A stretch of DNA of 53,637 nucleotides from Sphaeroforma sirkka (lineage: Eukaryota > Opisthokonta > Ichthyosporea > Ichthyophonida). The translations under genes were made by a program, and so were the position numbers. The stretch covers positions 25,001 through 78,637 of the forward strand of contig LUCW03000258.1 in the NCBI GenBank assembly GCA_001586965.3, written 5' to 3'. The notes under the pieces were generated by a model. The model made no database searches and was not told the origin of the DNA. It worked only from the letters and a program-made list of their open reading frames with translations. Below, piece after piece: positions 38,613 to 49,539 of this stretch (the first letter of the stretch is position 1; each line of letters opens with the position of its first letter).

Positions 38613-38927
38613 TCAGTACACGATCGTCTGATGAGTCGTCATAATCTCGCTGCAGTAATTAAACCCGATAGAACTTTCACACCACTTCAATATTTGGTTT
38701 GATGTCATAGCCTTTGGCGTGGTAGCCGTTGGTTTACTCACACTTGTCATAAAGTGTGCACAAGTAGAAGGACATCTACCGTTCCAGCAGCCATTGGGCG
38801 TGTGCCGGTACTTGTCGTAGCCGCACTTACCGTCGGCACACTTATTCACCTGCTTGAAAACTACATTTTTCTTCCCTCGCGGCTTCTTCAGAGGTCGCGT
38901 AGGTAACATGCCTTCACGAGGACGCAC
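38613..38927 (-). pseudogene. Retroelement Gag zinc-knuckle-like fragment
   Basis: The peptide has spaced cysteines and histidines (KCADGKCGYDKYRH, NGCWNGRCPSTCAHF) matching the pattern CKKCGYNLTKRNGKWNGRH in the younger element. It lies just upstream, in minus-strand sense, of the protease fragment, as expected for a gag-pol order. Confidence 0.5.
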
Positions 38928-38999
38928 AAGCTTCTTCTCTTGAGAATGATGTATTGAAACATATCCTTATTCGGATTGGTCTCGTCGTGTCTTGGCAAC

Positions 39000-40317
39000 C
39001 ACGCCACCTTCTCCTGAGAGATACAAAGATAGCGGGTTCCCAGTTAGTAGAAACACATTCGTACGTAAATAAGAAATTATGAAATGCCTAAGACACAATC
39101 ACGCAAAGTTAGATATTTGCAATCATAAAAACATCACAATTTCGGAATTGATCGAAAAATACATGTGCAAGATAGGACCTCAGGCAACTTTTGAGACTTG
39201 GTATATTTTTAATTACTCACAGAGTACAGAGCGACAATCGAATGGGAAATAAGGTATATCAAGTCCTGCTGGCCTGCCAACTAGATACACCCATCGTCGC
39301 CTTAAATATAATGGAGAGCTAGGTACTTAGTGGGAGGATCCTAGGTGCAATGAAATTACATTAATGTACCAGCTTGGTTTTTGATATTTCCTCTTGATTT
39401 ATTTTTATTAAGTCGGATATAAAATTATCTATAGCTCGTTATTTTTGCAGGAATATTTCGAAGCATGAGTGCAATATTATCTATAGCTCGTTATTATTGC
39501 AGGTATATTTCGAAGCATGAGTGCAACGAATGTAAAGAATCCAGTAGTAGCTGTTATAACCAGATAAATGTAGTTCGGTGAGTGATCAGAGCAAAACCCT
39601 AAACCCTAAAACAACCTCACGTATTTCATTAGCTTAACGTTTAGAACGATATTATCGGTCTGGATAAGTCAATTTTACCAACTGTGAAGATGGAGATCGC
39701 GCATAACACCCGTAATATGAATGAAGTTGATTACTATGTGTCGCTGATCACCAATTTGAAGATAGTTGATCAGATGCTGCAAGCTCAGCGGGAATGAGAA
39801 AATGGTGGCAATCAGAAGCTCAAGGTAAGTAGTAAGCTGAATTTCAACTTAAAGGCCAACGATACAAAGCCTGCGTACATAAACAACCACGACCTTGAGA
39901 CGCTGACACGAACTATATGTACATTTGATACAATGATAAGATAAACGATATTCTTCCCAAGTAGTAGATCTCTGCATTATTTATCAAGCCACTAAACCAC
40001 GACCTTGAGACGCTTACACGAAATATGTGAGCATAAAACGCAATGACAAAGATAAATGTTCTTGCTCCCAGACAGAGGATCTTTGCATTAATATTATAGT
40101 CTGTAAACCCTGAAGGAACCAATCATCGGGTCCTACACAAGCACATCGATGAGATTTGAGCGACAATATTCTTTTTGAGTCAGAATGTTATGCAGCACAG
40201 CCACACGAGCGTGTGATTGATATTAGCACATACTGCACTCAATACCATAAACAAGGTGTCGACACTTGATAAGAAAGAGAGTATACGGCTCACTATTGTA
40301 CAACTTATATAATTCAA

Positions 40318-40351
<34 letters not shown>

Positions 40352-41010
40352 GTATTTAGTTTCAACTAAGTTTAATAAGGTCTCCTACCTAATAAGTTTA
40401 TATGTGGTTTCAACTGAAAGACTTTGTTTAGTAGTGAAGCTTCTTATCGAAGTTGAGAAGAGTTATGGCGATCACATTGCATTCAGAACGGTCGGTATAG
40501 ATTGGGAAACTTTATGCCAGGACTCTATTCGTTTGCGGATATGAGTTGGGATTAGCACAAAGAAGCTCTAGTGAGGGAATGCAAATGTAAAACGGCAACC
40601 TGGGTTAAAACGGCGCTAAAAAGAATACAGGATGAGAAGGGTGGTTGCTGGTGAGAATATAAAATAAGTACAGGATGAGAGCTAGTGGACACTAACCTCG
40701 TCCTTAAAAATACATAACAACGTAGAAAGTTGTGTATATTCAAAGACTGAAGTAGAATAGTACCACAACATTAAAAAAAAATAGTGTTGTTGCGACATAA
40801 TAGTATTTATGATGTGACAGCGCAAACTTTTATGCTGTTGCTTTAGTGTATTCTCAGTCCGACAATACTGCTGAAAGGAGAATCATTTTATATTAGTTTC
40901 TATTTCGATCACTACTGGAAGTACACGTCGTTTACAATGAAGGCATTCCTTTCAAACATGCATTGAAACGGCCGTCGGGATCTTTGGGCGTAGTTACTGA
41001 GCGGTAGGGC
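39000..41010. other. Non-coding or degraded stretch with small duplications
   Basis: No intact gene is seen. Two adjacent copies of a 52-bp unit (CTATAGCTCGTTATT, TTGCAGG, TTTCGAAGCATGAGTG) lie at 39430-39525. Two diverged copies of about 105 bp (ACCACGACCTTGAGACGCT) lie at about 39882-39992 and 39993-40100. An open plus-strand stretch at 39665-39798, containing NMNEVDYYVSLITNLKIVDQ, ends at a stop and could be a gene remnant. A TA run lies at 40316-40346. Confidence 0.45.
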
Positions 41011-41015
41011 GACAG

Positions 41016-41490
41016 TCAGGACTGCTCGATGCTCATGATAGCGCTTCTGCTTTCATTCGCTATACGTATACTGAGCAAACTTTGGCCCAGCCTTCTGCGA
41101 AAGGCATTACATCGGATGTATTGGCCTGCGACTGTGTGTGCCAGACCTGCACGCACAAATTGTCTGCGCACTAGTGTGTTGTTCTCCGAGTCGTCGAAGG
41201 CGTTAAGAACCATGGCCGGGCTTGGTGGAACACTACGAAAGTTCACATCCCGAGTAGGTGTACGTGGAGGAAGTCGACGGACAGCTGGTCGACGGGAAAG
41301 AAGATGACCTTAGACTTGTGGAAACGTTCCTCGCTCTTGTTGTTGTTGAGAGTCACAACCGGCACGCGGTTAGCTGGTTCGATGATGAAGGTGTCTGAAC
41401 CGAGAGTCTTGTTGGTGGCCCGGCGAGCGACTATGGGCCAGAACGTGACGAGTTTTGCGCGCCAACATGCATCCACATTATCTGCTTGCG
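41016..41490 (-). other. Unassigned open frames fused to the end of the decayed element
   Basis: Minus-strand frames read TFWPIVARRATNKTLGSDTF, then NRVPVVTLNNNKSEERF, ending at a stop at 41243. A shifted frame continues NAFDDSENNTLVRRQFVRAG. The sequence is more GC-rich than the retroelement to which it is joined at about 41490. I do not recognise the protein; it may be a fragment of a host gene or of another element. Confidence 0.3.
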
Positions 41491-44400
41491 TGGTAAGGTA
41501 ATAGCCAAAGGTTGTTCATACTTAAAAAGTAGATTTGAAGAATTTTCTGCACTGTTGGTAAGCAGATCAGAAAGGTTAGTCACATAGGAAGTAGGTGGCA
41601 AATAGGGAATTTCTGATCCATCAAGGTTTGTAGTCACCTGAGGAGACTTTTTCCATTTACCTCGTGTGTTCTTATGTAAACGCATATTCTATTTCTAATA
41701 AAAGTTACGAAGGAAGCTGAGAGATCCACGAACGTATCGGAGGCTAGCCAAGATTGTAGTGAGTGTAACTGTCGTCGGATGTTTGTCAGTTATATACTTG
41801 ACTTGTGACTCCATATCTGGGACATCAGAATCAAACGAGCGAGCGAATGAGAGTTCGGAGGTAGAGATACGGTGAGTGCCTAGAGTAGTTGCGCTAGTAT
41901 CATCTATGTTACTCACTTCGTAAGTATCACTCTTCTCATCATGGTATGAAATAACCAAAGGTCCGAATGTCCTAGAAGAGAGTTCGGTAACGTTGGCATT
42001 GCGATTTAAATTGTTAACATAATCGCCAACTTTGGACTGAACAATGTTCTTAGGGTTATTCCATCGGTTATACATTATAAGTAGGACACGATTCTTGTGC
42101 TTGAGTAAACAGGGGTAAACAACGTTCTGCATATGCTCGATCTTTTGTAGCCACGGGGTAACGTGTTTCTCGGGCGCAGTTTTATCAAACGTTGCTTGTA
42201 ATTCACTATAGCGGCCAAATAAATATCGAATGGGGGTCTTCCAGTTTGAGTCTGCATCCATTTCGAATGATAAAGCCACATATCCGCAACGTCATCTAGT
42301 GCGGTATGTAAGACTTTCATAAGCTTCTATGACGTGTCTCATTTGCACCCTGCGTTTGAAGTTCATAAGGATCACCACGCTTATGGGTCATGCCTAATAC
42401 ATGGATAAGTGCCTCCATTACGTCGGTACAAAACTAACTACCGTTATCAAAACATAGTACTCGGGGGGGGGACCGAAGCCATTAAAGACGTGTTAACATA
42501 ACTCTGCCACTGTTTGCGGGCGTTTGTTCAGTGTTGCATATAGCAAGTTATAGCCCGAAGACACACATAAGAAATAGATATATATATATCGCCAGTATGC
42601 TTGGATCACGGGAGTTTAAACAAGTCGACTATGACTCGGCGCATCGGTTGGTCTTCTATCACAGTTTTCAGGGGTGTCGAACTGTAGCGCTTGATCTGGT
42701 TCTTTTCACAATCAGTAGAGCGTCGGTATACTTCACGTATGAGTTCTTTCAGCGCCGGGTGATCATGACCTGCACGAATAGCCACATTGTAAGTATGCTC
42801 ATATGTTCGATGATATAGAATAAATGGTTTTGTATTCCTGATATGTGTGTAATGTAAAAAGTGAACTTAGCAATAATGTCATGCCAGCGGCTCACCAACT
42901 GTGAATCAGGGTTCATGTCCTTTAAATATGTTAAAGACTTTTGATCACAGGCGAAAGTAAAGTAACTTGTATAAAAGTAGTTTTAAACTGCATTAGCGCA
43001 TCAACTATAGCAAGGAGCTCTTGTTCAACGGTAGGGTATTTCCGATGACTCCTATTATGACTCTTGCTAATAATTGTATGTAGCGCGGTTTGCCAATTTA
43101 TCGTATGGTATAGCACTCCACCTACTGTTCGTTCTGAAGCGCCGGTTGCTACTTGGATTGAGACGCCATCCACAGGGTATTGCATGATGGGTGCGTCCAT
43201 TACTTTACTTTTGACTAGTTTGAATGAATCAACACATTCGTTAGTTCAAAGCTTTCCCGAAGGTCCTTTGTGCAGCCGTAGGTGACTGAGAGGCTTTAAG
43301 TAATGAGAAAGATGGAGGTACCTAATCCGAGAAGAAGTTAACAACCCCACACGCAGAGTTCACATCCCTTCCAGTAATCGGTGTTGAAAAACCCAACAGA
43401 AATTGTTTCGTGCCAAGATCAATTTCTATCCCTGCTAAATATACCTTGTAACCAAGTAAGTGCATAGTATCCTTAGCAAAATAACACTTGTCCTCGTTAA
43501 TCTTAAGTCTGGCATTATAAGTTGCATTAAGACTTCCTTATCGAGTTTAGCATATTCATGTGCTGTCTTTGTGAAGTTAACTATATCATCTAAATAGACT
43601 GATACTTTATCCGACAGGTCCGCAAATAGTTCCACCATAACTTGTTGGAAGAAAGAAGGTAACATGTGTAAGCCTTCAGGTGTACTTTTGAATTGGTACT
43701 TCTTACCTTGCCAAGTAAAGGAACAGTATTTCCTATGAGGCTCATATATCTTGGGATCGCAACTTCTATTTTGCATTGTATTTCGCTTATACTGAGTAGG
43801 GGGAAATTATGTTGCGGAATTACCTTGTTGATTGGCGACAGGTCTATTATCACTCTTGTATAACTAAATGTCCCATCAGAGTTAACTGGGGTTGCATCAT
43901 GATTGATTTCAATTTAGACCCTGTCCTAACCAACCTTTAATTTGGGTCTTGACAACGTCTTTGTGTCTCAAACTCACATAGTTATATGAAGGACACTTTA
44001 GCTTAGAGAAGTCGGCGTTTGTTAAGTCAAGTTTAACGTACTCAGTTAGATAACTTAAACATACACCAGTCAGTTATTGCAATTTTCCTGTTTTGTATAA
44101 TTAAGTCCATAATTATATCGGTAAAGTGTGTGATCATATCCTTTGCTTTAGCTTCCGATGGTTCGGGTATCTTTGACATATTATCATCTGACTGATCTTT
44201 ATTTGAGTCTAGCCTATTAGGCAACCCGGTGCGTGTTATACTTAAACACATTATGGGTGCATAGTCAATGATAGCCAGTGGTAACTTTTCCATTTCCCAA
44301 GATCAGATATGTTGTTTCGGTATGGATAGCTATATATGTAACGTAGGGTTTATAATTACTAATAAATGAACAACGTCCCCCTCCCTGAGGAGGGAGAACG

Positions 44401-44770
44401 TTGAGATACAGTTATCTCGCGTATACTTACTACAGGCTACTCGGCGTGAGATAGCAGATACTTCAGCTCAACGTTTTCTCCATTTACATAAACAGTTTGA
44501 AAGATACGTTCATATCCTTTGAGATGGATTTTTTTTCTCATGATCTTGTTATAGTGCACACATATGGAACTGTCAGTGCTTAACTTGGGACGTCAGGTAT
44601 GTTCTTGCAATCATCTTTGTGTCAACCGTCAGTACCCTTGCAAGTATTACACTCTTTCATATAGTGTCCAAAGGTTGGCTTGCCTGGTGCACGCGTAACA
44701 GGGTCGTGTCTACCATTCGACTTGCCATTACGTTTAGTGAGGTTGTAACCACATTTCTTGCAAGGCGCTG
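41490..44770 (-). pseudogene. Decayed Ty3/Gypsy-type retroelement copy (pol region, minus strand)
   Basis: Read right to left, the copy runs: cysteine-rich Gag end (44770-44580), protease remnant (44500-44040), RT pieces (43925-43435, including a VSVYLDDIVNF motif), RNase H pieces (43200-42850), integrase pieces (42800-41950, with H2C2-like and core remnants) and the C-terminal tail (41890-41490). Almost every segment matches the younger plus-strand element at 49-53 kb closely, but many stops and frameshifts are present. About 900 bp covering the methylase-like domain are missing at the RNase H/integrase join near 42.83 kb. The protease active-site triad is deleted and a palindromic insert lies nearby. 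Confidence 0.85.
44329..44425. repeat. Short palindromic insert inside the decayed protease region
   Basis: About 95 bp absent from the 49.1-kb copy interrupt the old element between the sequences matching GCCTAC and CTGTCCATA. The insert contains a strong hairpin, CAACGT-CCCCCTCCC-TGAG-GAGGGAG-AACGTTG, and a smaller one, GAGATA-CAG-TTATCTC. It may be a miniature inverted-repeat element or a templated repair insertion. Confidence 0.55.
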
Positions 44771-45013
44771 AGGAGCCAAGAAACAGGAGCAAGGAGCCAA
44801 GCGGTGATAATTTTATATTGTTTTAATTCATATATGTACATACCCCTGGATAAAGCGGCGCCGGGCAGACTAAGGTATCACCGTATATCGTGAGACCGTT
44901 GGATTGACAGTAGTTACTGGCCAACGCAGATCTTCTTCACTTGGTCGAGGGACACTCCCTGACGGTATAAGTAGACGAGAAAGGGAATAAGCTGGTCGGG
45001 TGTAGGCTCCATG
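44770..45013 (-). other. Unexplained insert with a 32-codon open frame
   Basis: This stretch lies between the old element's cysteine-rich region and the first plus-strand LTR. On the minus strand a short frame starts MEPTPDQLIPFLVYLYRQG at 45012 and ends VKKICVGQ with a stop near 44911. Its ATG abuts the LTR start. The pattern L-x-x-F-L-x-x-L-Y-R-Q-G-x-S-L is loosely like the N-domain of tyrosine recombinases, but this is too short to claim. Confidence 0.25.
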
Positions 45014-45424
45014 TGTAGAAATACGGCCTCCGGTCAGACTAATATATCAAGATCAAATGAGATAACATATTGGTTTTTATTTGTATTTAAGATTATTTAA
45101 TACAAGTTCTTTTTCCAATAATTTCAAAGTGTTCTAAATTCACTTTGATGGCTCCGATAGCCTGAGTATTTGGCATGACTCATTTACTTGGACCTATTTG
45201 AGACGATAGTAGATGTAGGATATTATAAACTAAATTTTATAATCTCTGAACTACTAGTTACAGGTTTTGGTTTTTCCGCCAATCTCCAAAATCCAATAAG
45301 TCTTTTTTTCTTTTTAAATTTTCTCTTCAGATGGAACTTTATTTATGATAGCTAATGTATTTTATAAAACCTGACTTACGCTTTTATGTCTATCTACAAA
45401 TTAGACATGTGGTCATAAACACTT
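45001..45424 (+). repeat. LTR, first unit of a 424-bp tandem duplication
   Basis: The LTR proper starts TGTAGAAATACGGCCTCCGG at 45014, preceded by TGTAGGCTCCATG. The same 13-bp flank and LTR start recur 424 bp later, so this is a partial LTR tandemly duplicated together with its flank. It belongs to a subfamily with CAGACTAATATATC after the conserved start. Confidence 0.8.
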
Positions 45425-45985
45425 TGTAGGCTCCATGTGTAGAAATACGGCCTCCGGTCAGACTAATATATCAAGATCAAATGAGATAACATATTGGTTT
45501 TTATTTGTATTTAAGATTATTTAATACAAGTTCTTTTTCCAATAATTTCAAAGTGTTCTAAATTCACTTTGATGGCTCCGATAGCCTGAGTATTTGGCAT
45601 GACTCATTTACTTGGACCTATTTGAGACGATAGTAGATGTAGGATATTATAAACTAAATTTTATAATCTCTGAACTACTAGTTACAGGTTTTGGTTTTCC
45701 CGCCAATCTCCAAAATCCAATAAGTCTTTTTCTTTTTAAATTTTCTCTTCAGATGGAACTTTATTTATGATAGCTAATGTATTTTATAAAACCTGACTTA
45801 CGCTTTTATGTCTATCTACAAATTAGACATGTGGTCATAAACACTTAGTACTTATGGTGAAAATTATTCAATAAAGAACAGCTAGAGGTACGTCCTGTGT
45901 GATCGAGGATATTAAGGCTCTTACCAAGAGGCACATCCTTACGCAAGCTACCCCTGCTAAATCCTAACTGACAAAGATTGTATCG
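45425..45985 (+). repeat. LTR, second unit (complete copy)
   Basis: TGTAGAAATACGG at 45438 opens a copy that runs past the duplication point through CAATAAAGAACAGC (a probable poly-A signal, AATAAA) to about CTAAATCCTAACTGAC. It differs from unit one by only a few bases, mainly in T runs. It ends against inverted gag sequence of the old element. Confidence 0.8.
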
Positions 45986-46250
45986 TAGTTTGCCCCTCCA
46001 GTAGTAGTGCGAGGTTTCTTAGTACTACGCGCAGTATTAGTCTCTACTGCGTTTCGCTTAGTGGGCTGGGTGTAGCTCGTGGTACTAAGTACTCTAGTAG
46101 AAGAATTGGTATGCTTGTGAAATATCTTCTCAAAGACAGACCAAGGCATAGATCGCAAATCACCATAGGCGATGATGTCATCATTGACTTTCTTAAAGAG
46201 GTTAGCTCCCAGAGTCTCCATCATCTGACAAATTAATAAATATTCGCCAG
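45966..46250 (-). pseudogene. Gag fragment of the older minus-strand element
   Basis: The minus strand encodes METLGANLFKKVNDDIIAYG, then MPWSVFEKIFHKHTNSS, nearly identical to the younger Gag at 48475-48735. It is the direct continuation of the cysteine-rich fragment that ends near 44770, so plus-strand LTR sequence has split one older gag. Its upstream end stops at the younger element's 5' LTR (46256). Confidence 0.85.
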
Positions 46251-46255
46251 TATAG

Positions 46256-46812
46256 TGTAGAAATACGGCCTCCGGTCAGTCTAAAATATCAAGATCAATT
46301 GAGATAATACATTGGTTTTATTTGTATTTTAAATAATTTAGTACAAGCTCTTTTTTTCCAATATTTCCAAAGTGTTCTAAATTCACTTTGATGGCTCCAA
46401 TAGCCTGAGTATTTGGTATGACTCATCTACTTGGACCTATTTGAGACATTAGTAGATGTAGGATATTATAAACTAAATTTTATAATCTCCGAACTACTAC
46501 TTATAGATTTTGGTCCTCCCGCCAATCTCCAAAATCCAATAAGTTTTTTTTTTTTTTTAACTTTTCTTCAGATGGAACTTTATTTATATCAGCTAATGTA
46601 TTAACGTGACTTACGTTATTATGTCTATTTACAAATTAGGCAAGTGGTCATGAACACTTAGTACTTCTAGTGAAAATTATTCAATAAAGAACAGCTAGAG
46701 GTACGCCCTGTGTGATCGAGGATATTTAGGCTCTTAACAAGAGGCAGTCCCGATCATTCTTACACAAGCTACCACTGCTAAATCCTAACTGACTAAATTG
46801 TATTTTAGTTTA
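46256..46812 (+). repeat. 5' LTR of the younger retroelement
   Basis: The LTR begins TGTAGAAATACGGCCTCCGG and shares the diagnostic CAGTCTAAAATATCAAG with the 3' LTR at 53327, so the two are a pair. It contains GATATTATAAACTAAA (possible TATA element) and TCAATAAAGAAC (poly-A signal). The exact 3' border is uncertain; similarity with the 45.4-kb copy fades at about TTTTAGTTT near 46812. Confidence 0.82.
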
Positions 46813-46930
46813 ATATAGTTTGAAACCTAGTAATTTCCATCGAAGTTTACATATTTTTCAGTTATTTAGTAGTTACAGTAGTGTACTGCTTCTAGACTGT
46901 CTGACATCGATTTACTATCCAGCAAATACT

Positions 46931-48971
46931 ATGGCTAAGGGTACTTCTAAAGGCAAGGGAGCCGCTAGCTCTAAGCCTGCTAAGCCTGCCGAGGTTCCTG
47001 AGGTCCCTGTGGGAAACACCTAGCCTGTCTGGAGTTGAGCCTGCCGAGGATACTGTTGGGGAAGCAAATTCTGAGGTTGGTACAGAGGATTATTCTGAGG
47101 ATGACTCGTCGGATCCTAAAGCCTTGGAAGAAGAGGTATCTACTACCGCGGAAAGGCTCGCCAGCGTCCGTGTATCACCTAGGAGTGAAGCTCAGGACCC
47201 CAGCTTGCCCCCCCCTGACCACGTGCCGTCAAATATTGGGAATAAACGTCGAAAGGCTGGAAAATTCGTGGATACGAATGTCGGGGGCATTATAACTCCA
47301 CATCTAAAGGACACTCCAGCACAAATCCGGAGTAAAAAAAGGAAGTATTGGACCTGTCCGAAAATTTCGGTTTCGCCATCGATGGAGAAGCCATTCCATT
47401 CAGCTCAAATCTTGGGGCCGAAGCTGAGGACGCCATAACTCGACAACGAGTGGTTGGATCCTCTCAATCTCGACGCCAATTGAACCGCACTGAAGCGCTC
47501 TTGAAGGAGCTAGCGGCAGCAGCAGTTGTGGACCCCTCTATCGTGTCCCACTTGGCTGATATTCTTCCTATACCGAAGAAGAAAAAAAAATTCGGGCCGG
47601 GTTTCGAACCCGAGACCTACTGGTTTACCAGCCAGTATGTTTACCACTAAGCCAGTTACCACTGGCGAGAGAGATAATATTTCAAAATTCAATCTCTATA
47701 GCTCTGATGCTACCATCGATCATCCTCTTGACAAACCTAACCCTGTCAGAGGATATGATCGTATGGAACTCGATGAGGCTTACCATCCTCGTAATATCGA
47801 CCCTCATTTGCCAACTAACCCTGGTAATCACGATTTTGGCAATCGCTACACCAGTACCTCGTTAGAGAGTTCCCGCTCTAATCCTGAGGATGAGGAAGTG
47901 AGAACCAGACATACTCGTCTCAGGCTATTACGCTCTGGTATGCAAGTCCTTGAGGACCGTCTATTGAATGACTCTGACCTTGACGATAGGAAAGCGGATA
48001 ACATTCGCTATCTAATCGATAACAAGAGAAAGGAAATAGACACCATCTTGGCACTAGCAGCCCGTAGCACTGAGCATGAGCCTCGTGAACACTTAGAACC
48101 AAGCTTTATAAAGCAGCTAGGTAACGCGTAGGCTGAGGTCGATTTCTCTACTAATGAGAGTACAGTGGAGACACTGAAGGCCTTCGACCAACTTAAGGAG
48201 TCTGCCAGCCTTAGGGATAAGCAGATGATGAATGCCTTTATTCATTTCTGTGAGCCAGGTGAATGGCGAACTATCTTGAAGGCTCATGAGCCCAACTGGA
48301 AAGCCCTACCCTGGCACCAGTTGCGTGATAATATACTTAACACCTTTTTTTGAAGATGCACGTGACCGTGAACTTCTAGAGTCTCGCAAGTTCTTTGCGA
48401 ACGATACCACTATTCGAGGTGCTCTAGCTCATATGACACATATGAATAATCGGATGGGTGGTCGTACCTATACTGGCGAATATTTATTAATTTGTCAGAT
48501 GATGGAGACTCTGGGAGCTAACCTCTTTAAGAAAGTCAATGATGACATCATCGCCTATGGTGATTTGCGATCTATGCCTTGGTCTGTCTTTGAGAAGATA
48601 GTACACAAGCATACCAATTCCTCTACTAGAGTACTTAGTACCACGAGCTACACCCAGCCCACTAAGCGAAACGCAGTAGAGACTAGTACTGCGCGTAGTA
48701 CTAAGAAACCTCGCACTACTACTGGAGGGGTACTGGCTCTACTTCTACCGAACCGAAAGGTGATAAGAAGGTGAGAGCGCCTTGCAAGAAGTGTGGTTAC
48801 AACCTCACAAAACGTAATGGCAAGTGGAATGGTAGACACGACCCTGTTAAGTGTGCACCAGGCAAGCCAGATTTTGGACACTATATGAAAGAGTGTGCTA
48901 CTTGCAAGGGTACTAACGGTTGGCACAAAGAGGATTGCAAGGACTTACCAGACGTCCAAGTTAAGCACTGA
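46931..48971 (+). pseudogene. Gag of the younger retroelement, frame-shifted
   Basis: ATG at 46931 opens MAKGTSKGKGAASSKPAKPA, a Lys/Pro-rich start. Later pieces in changing frames include ENFGFAIDGEAIPFSSNLG (about 47360), DRMELDEAYHPRNIDPHLP (about 47760), AFDQLKESASLRDKQMMNAF (about 48180), and METLGANLFKKVND (about 48500). At 48780-48960 comes a cysteine-rich part, CKKCGYNLTKRNGKW, then ECATCKGTNGWHKEDCK, a zinc-knuckle-like nucleic-acid binder. A tRNA-like sequence interrupts it at 47591-47660. Confidence 0.7.
47591..47660 (-). tRNA. tRNA-Thr(GGT)-like sequence inside gag, degenerate
   Basis: The minus strand reads GGCTTAGTGGTAAAC (D-arm/A-box like), ACTGG-CTGGTAAA-CCAGT (anticodon arm, loop of 8 rather than 7) and TCGGG-TTCGAAA-CCCGG (T arm/B-box). 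A run of nine T follows directly, a typical Pol III terminator. No 5' sequence pairs with the expected 3' acceptor strand CCCGAAT, so the acceptor stem is lost. A tRNA pseudogene or tRNA-derived insert fits best; a working tRNA is unlikely. Confidence 0.55.
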
Positions 48972-49029
48972 CAGTACCATATGTGCGCACTAGAGCAAGA
49001 TTATGAGAAAATGTTCAATAAAATCTATA

Positions 49030-49534
49030 CCAAAGGAGATGAACGTATCTTTCAAACAGTTTTCGTAAATGGAGAAAAGTTATGGCACTATTTGATCCAG
49101 GGGCTGAAGTCTCTGCTATCTCATGCCGAGTAGCCTACGCTACAGATATGGCTGTCCATAACGAAACAACTGATTTAATCTTGGGAAATGGCAAAGTTAC
49201 TACTTGCGAACAAGCCATTGACTATGCACACATAATGCTGTCAGATAGAAGAGAAGTGAAGACTCACCTAATCGTTACTGACATGTCTCAGAAATACGAT
49301 TTAATTATAGGTATGACTGATCTTCTCAGTTTAGGTATAACACTCACTGGTCTGCCTAATGGGCTAGACCCGAATAAAGATCAGTCAGATGATAATATGT
49401 TAAAGATACCTAAACCTCCGGAAGGTGAAGCAAAGGATATGATTCCGCACTTCACCGATATAATTATGGACTTAATTATACAAAACAGGAAAATTGCAAT
49501 AACTGACTGGTGTATGTTTAAGTTATCTAACTGA
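49030..49534 (+). pseudogene. Retroelement aspartic protease region
   Basis: The core is MALFDPGAEVSAISCRVAYA, followed by LILGNGKV and HLIVTDMSQKYDLIIGMTDL. The fold order, D-x-G near the start and a later I-I-G-M-D-like motif, is that of retropepsins. The triad is DPG rather than DTG/DSG. The frame is broken just before the core (near 49078) and closes at a stop at 49532-49534, before the RT frame. Confidence 0.75.
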
Positions 49535-49539
49535 GTACG

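Noticed and set aside
39593-39615. AACCCTAAACCCTAAAAC, telomere-like
   Set aside because: Only about two units, interior to retroelement-rich DNA; too short for an interstitial telomere claim.
41243-41476. Host gene identity for the TFWPIVARRATNK frame
   Set aside because: No family could be recognised by eye; naming one would be guesswork.
44911-45012. Tyrosine-recombinase N-domain fragment
   Set aside because: The similarity is a loose leucine/aromatic pattern over about 30 residues; not enough to call, so it is listed only as an unexplained insert.
47348-47650. Plus-strand ORF ending FGPGFEPETYWFTSQYVYH as Gag C-terminus
   Set aside because: The last part is the antisense of a tRNA-like T arm and anticodon arm, so it is not real protein-coding sequence.
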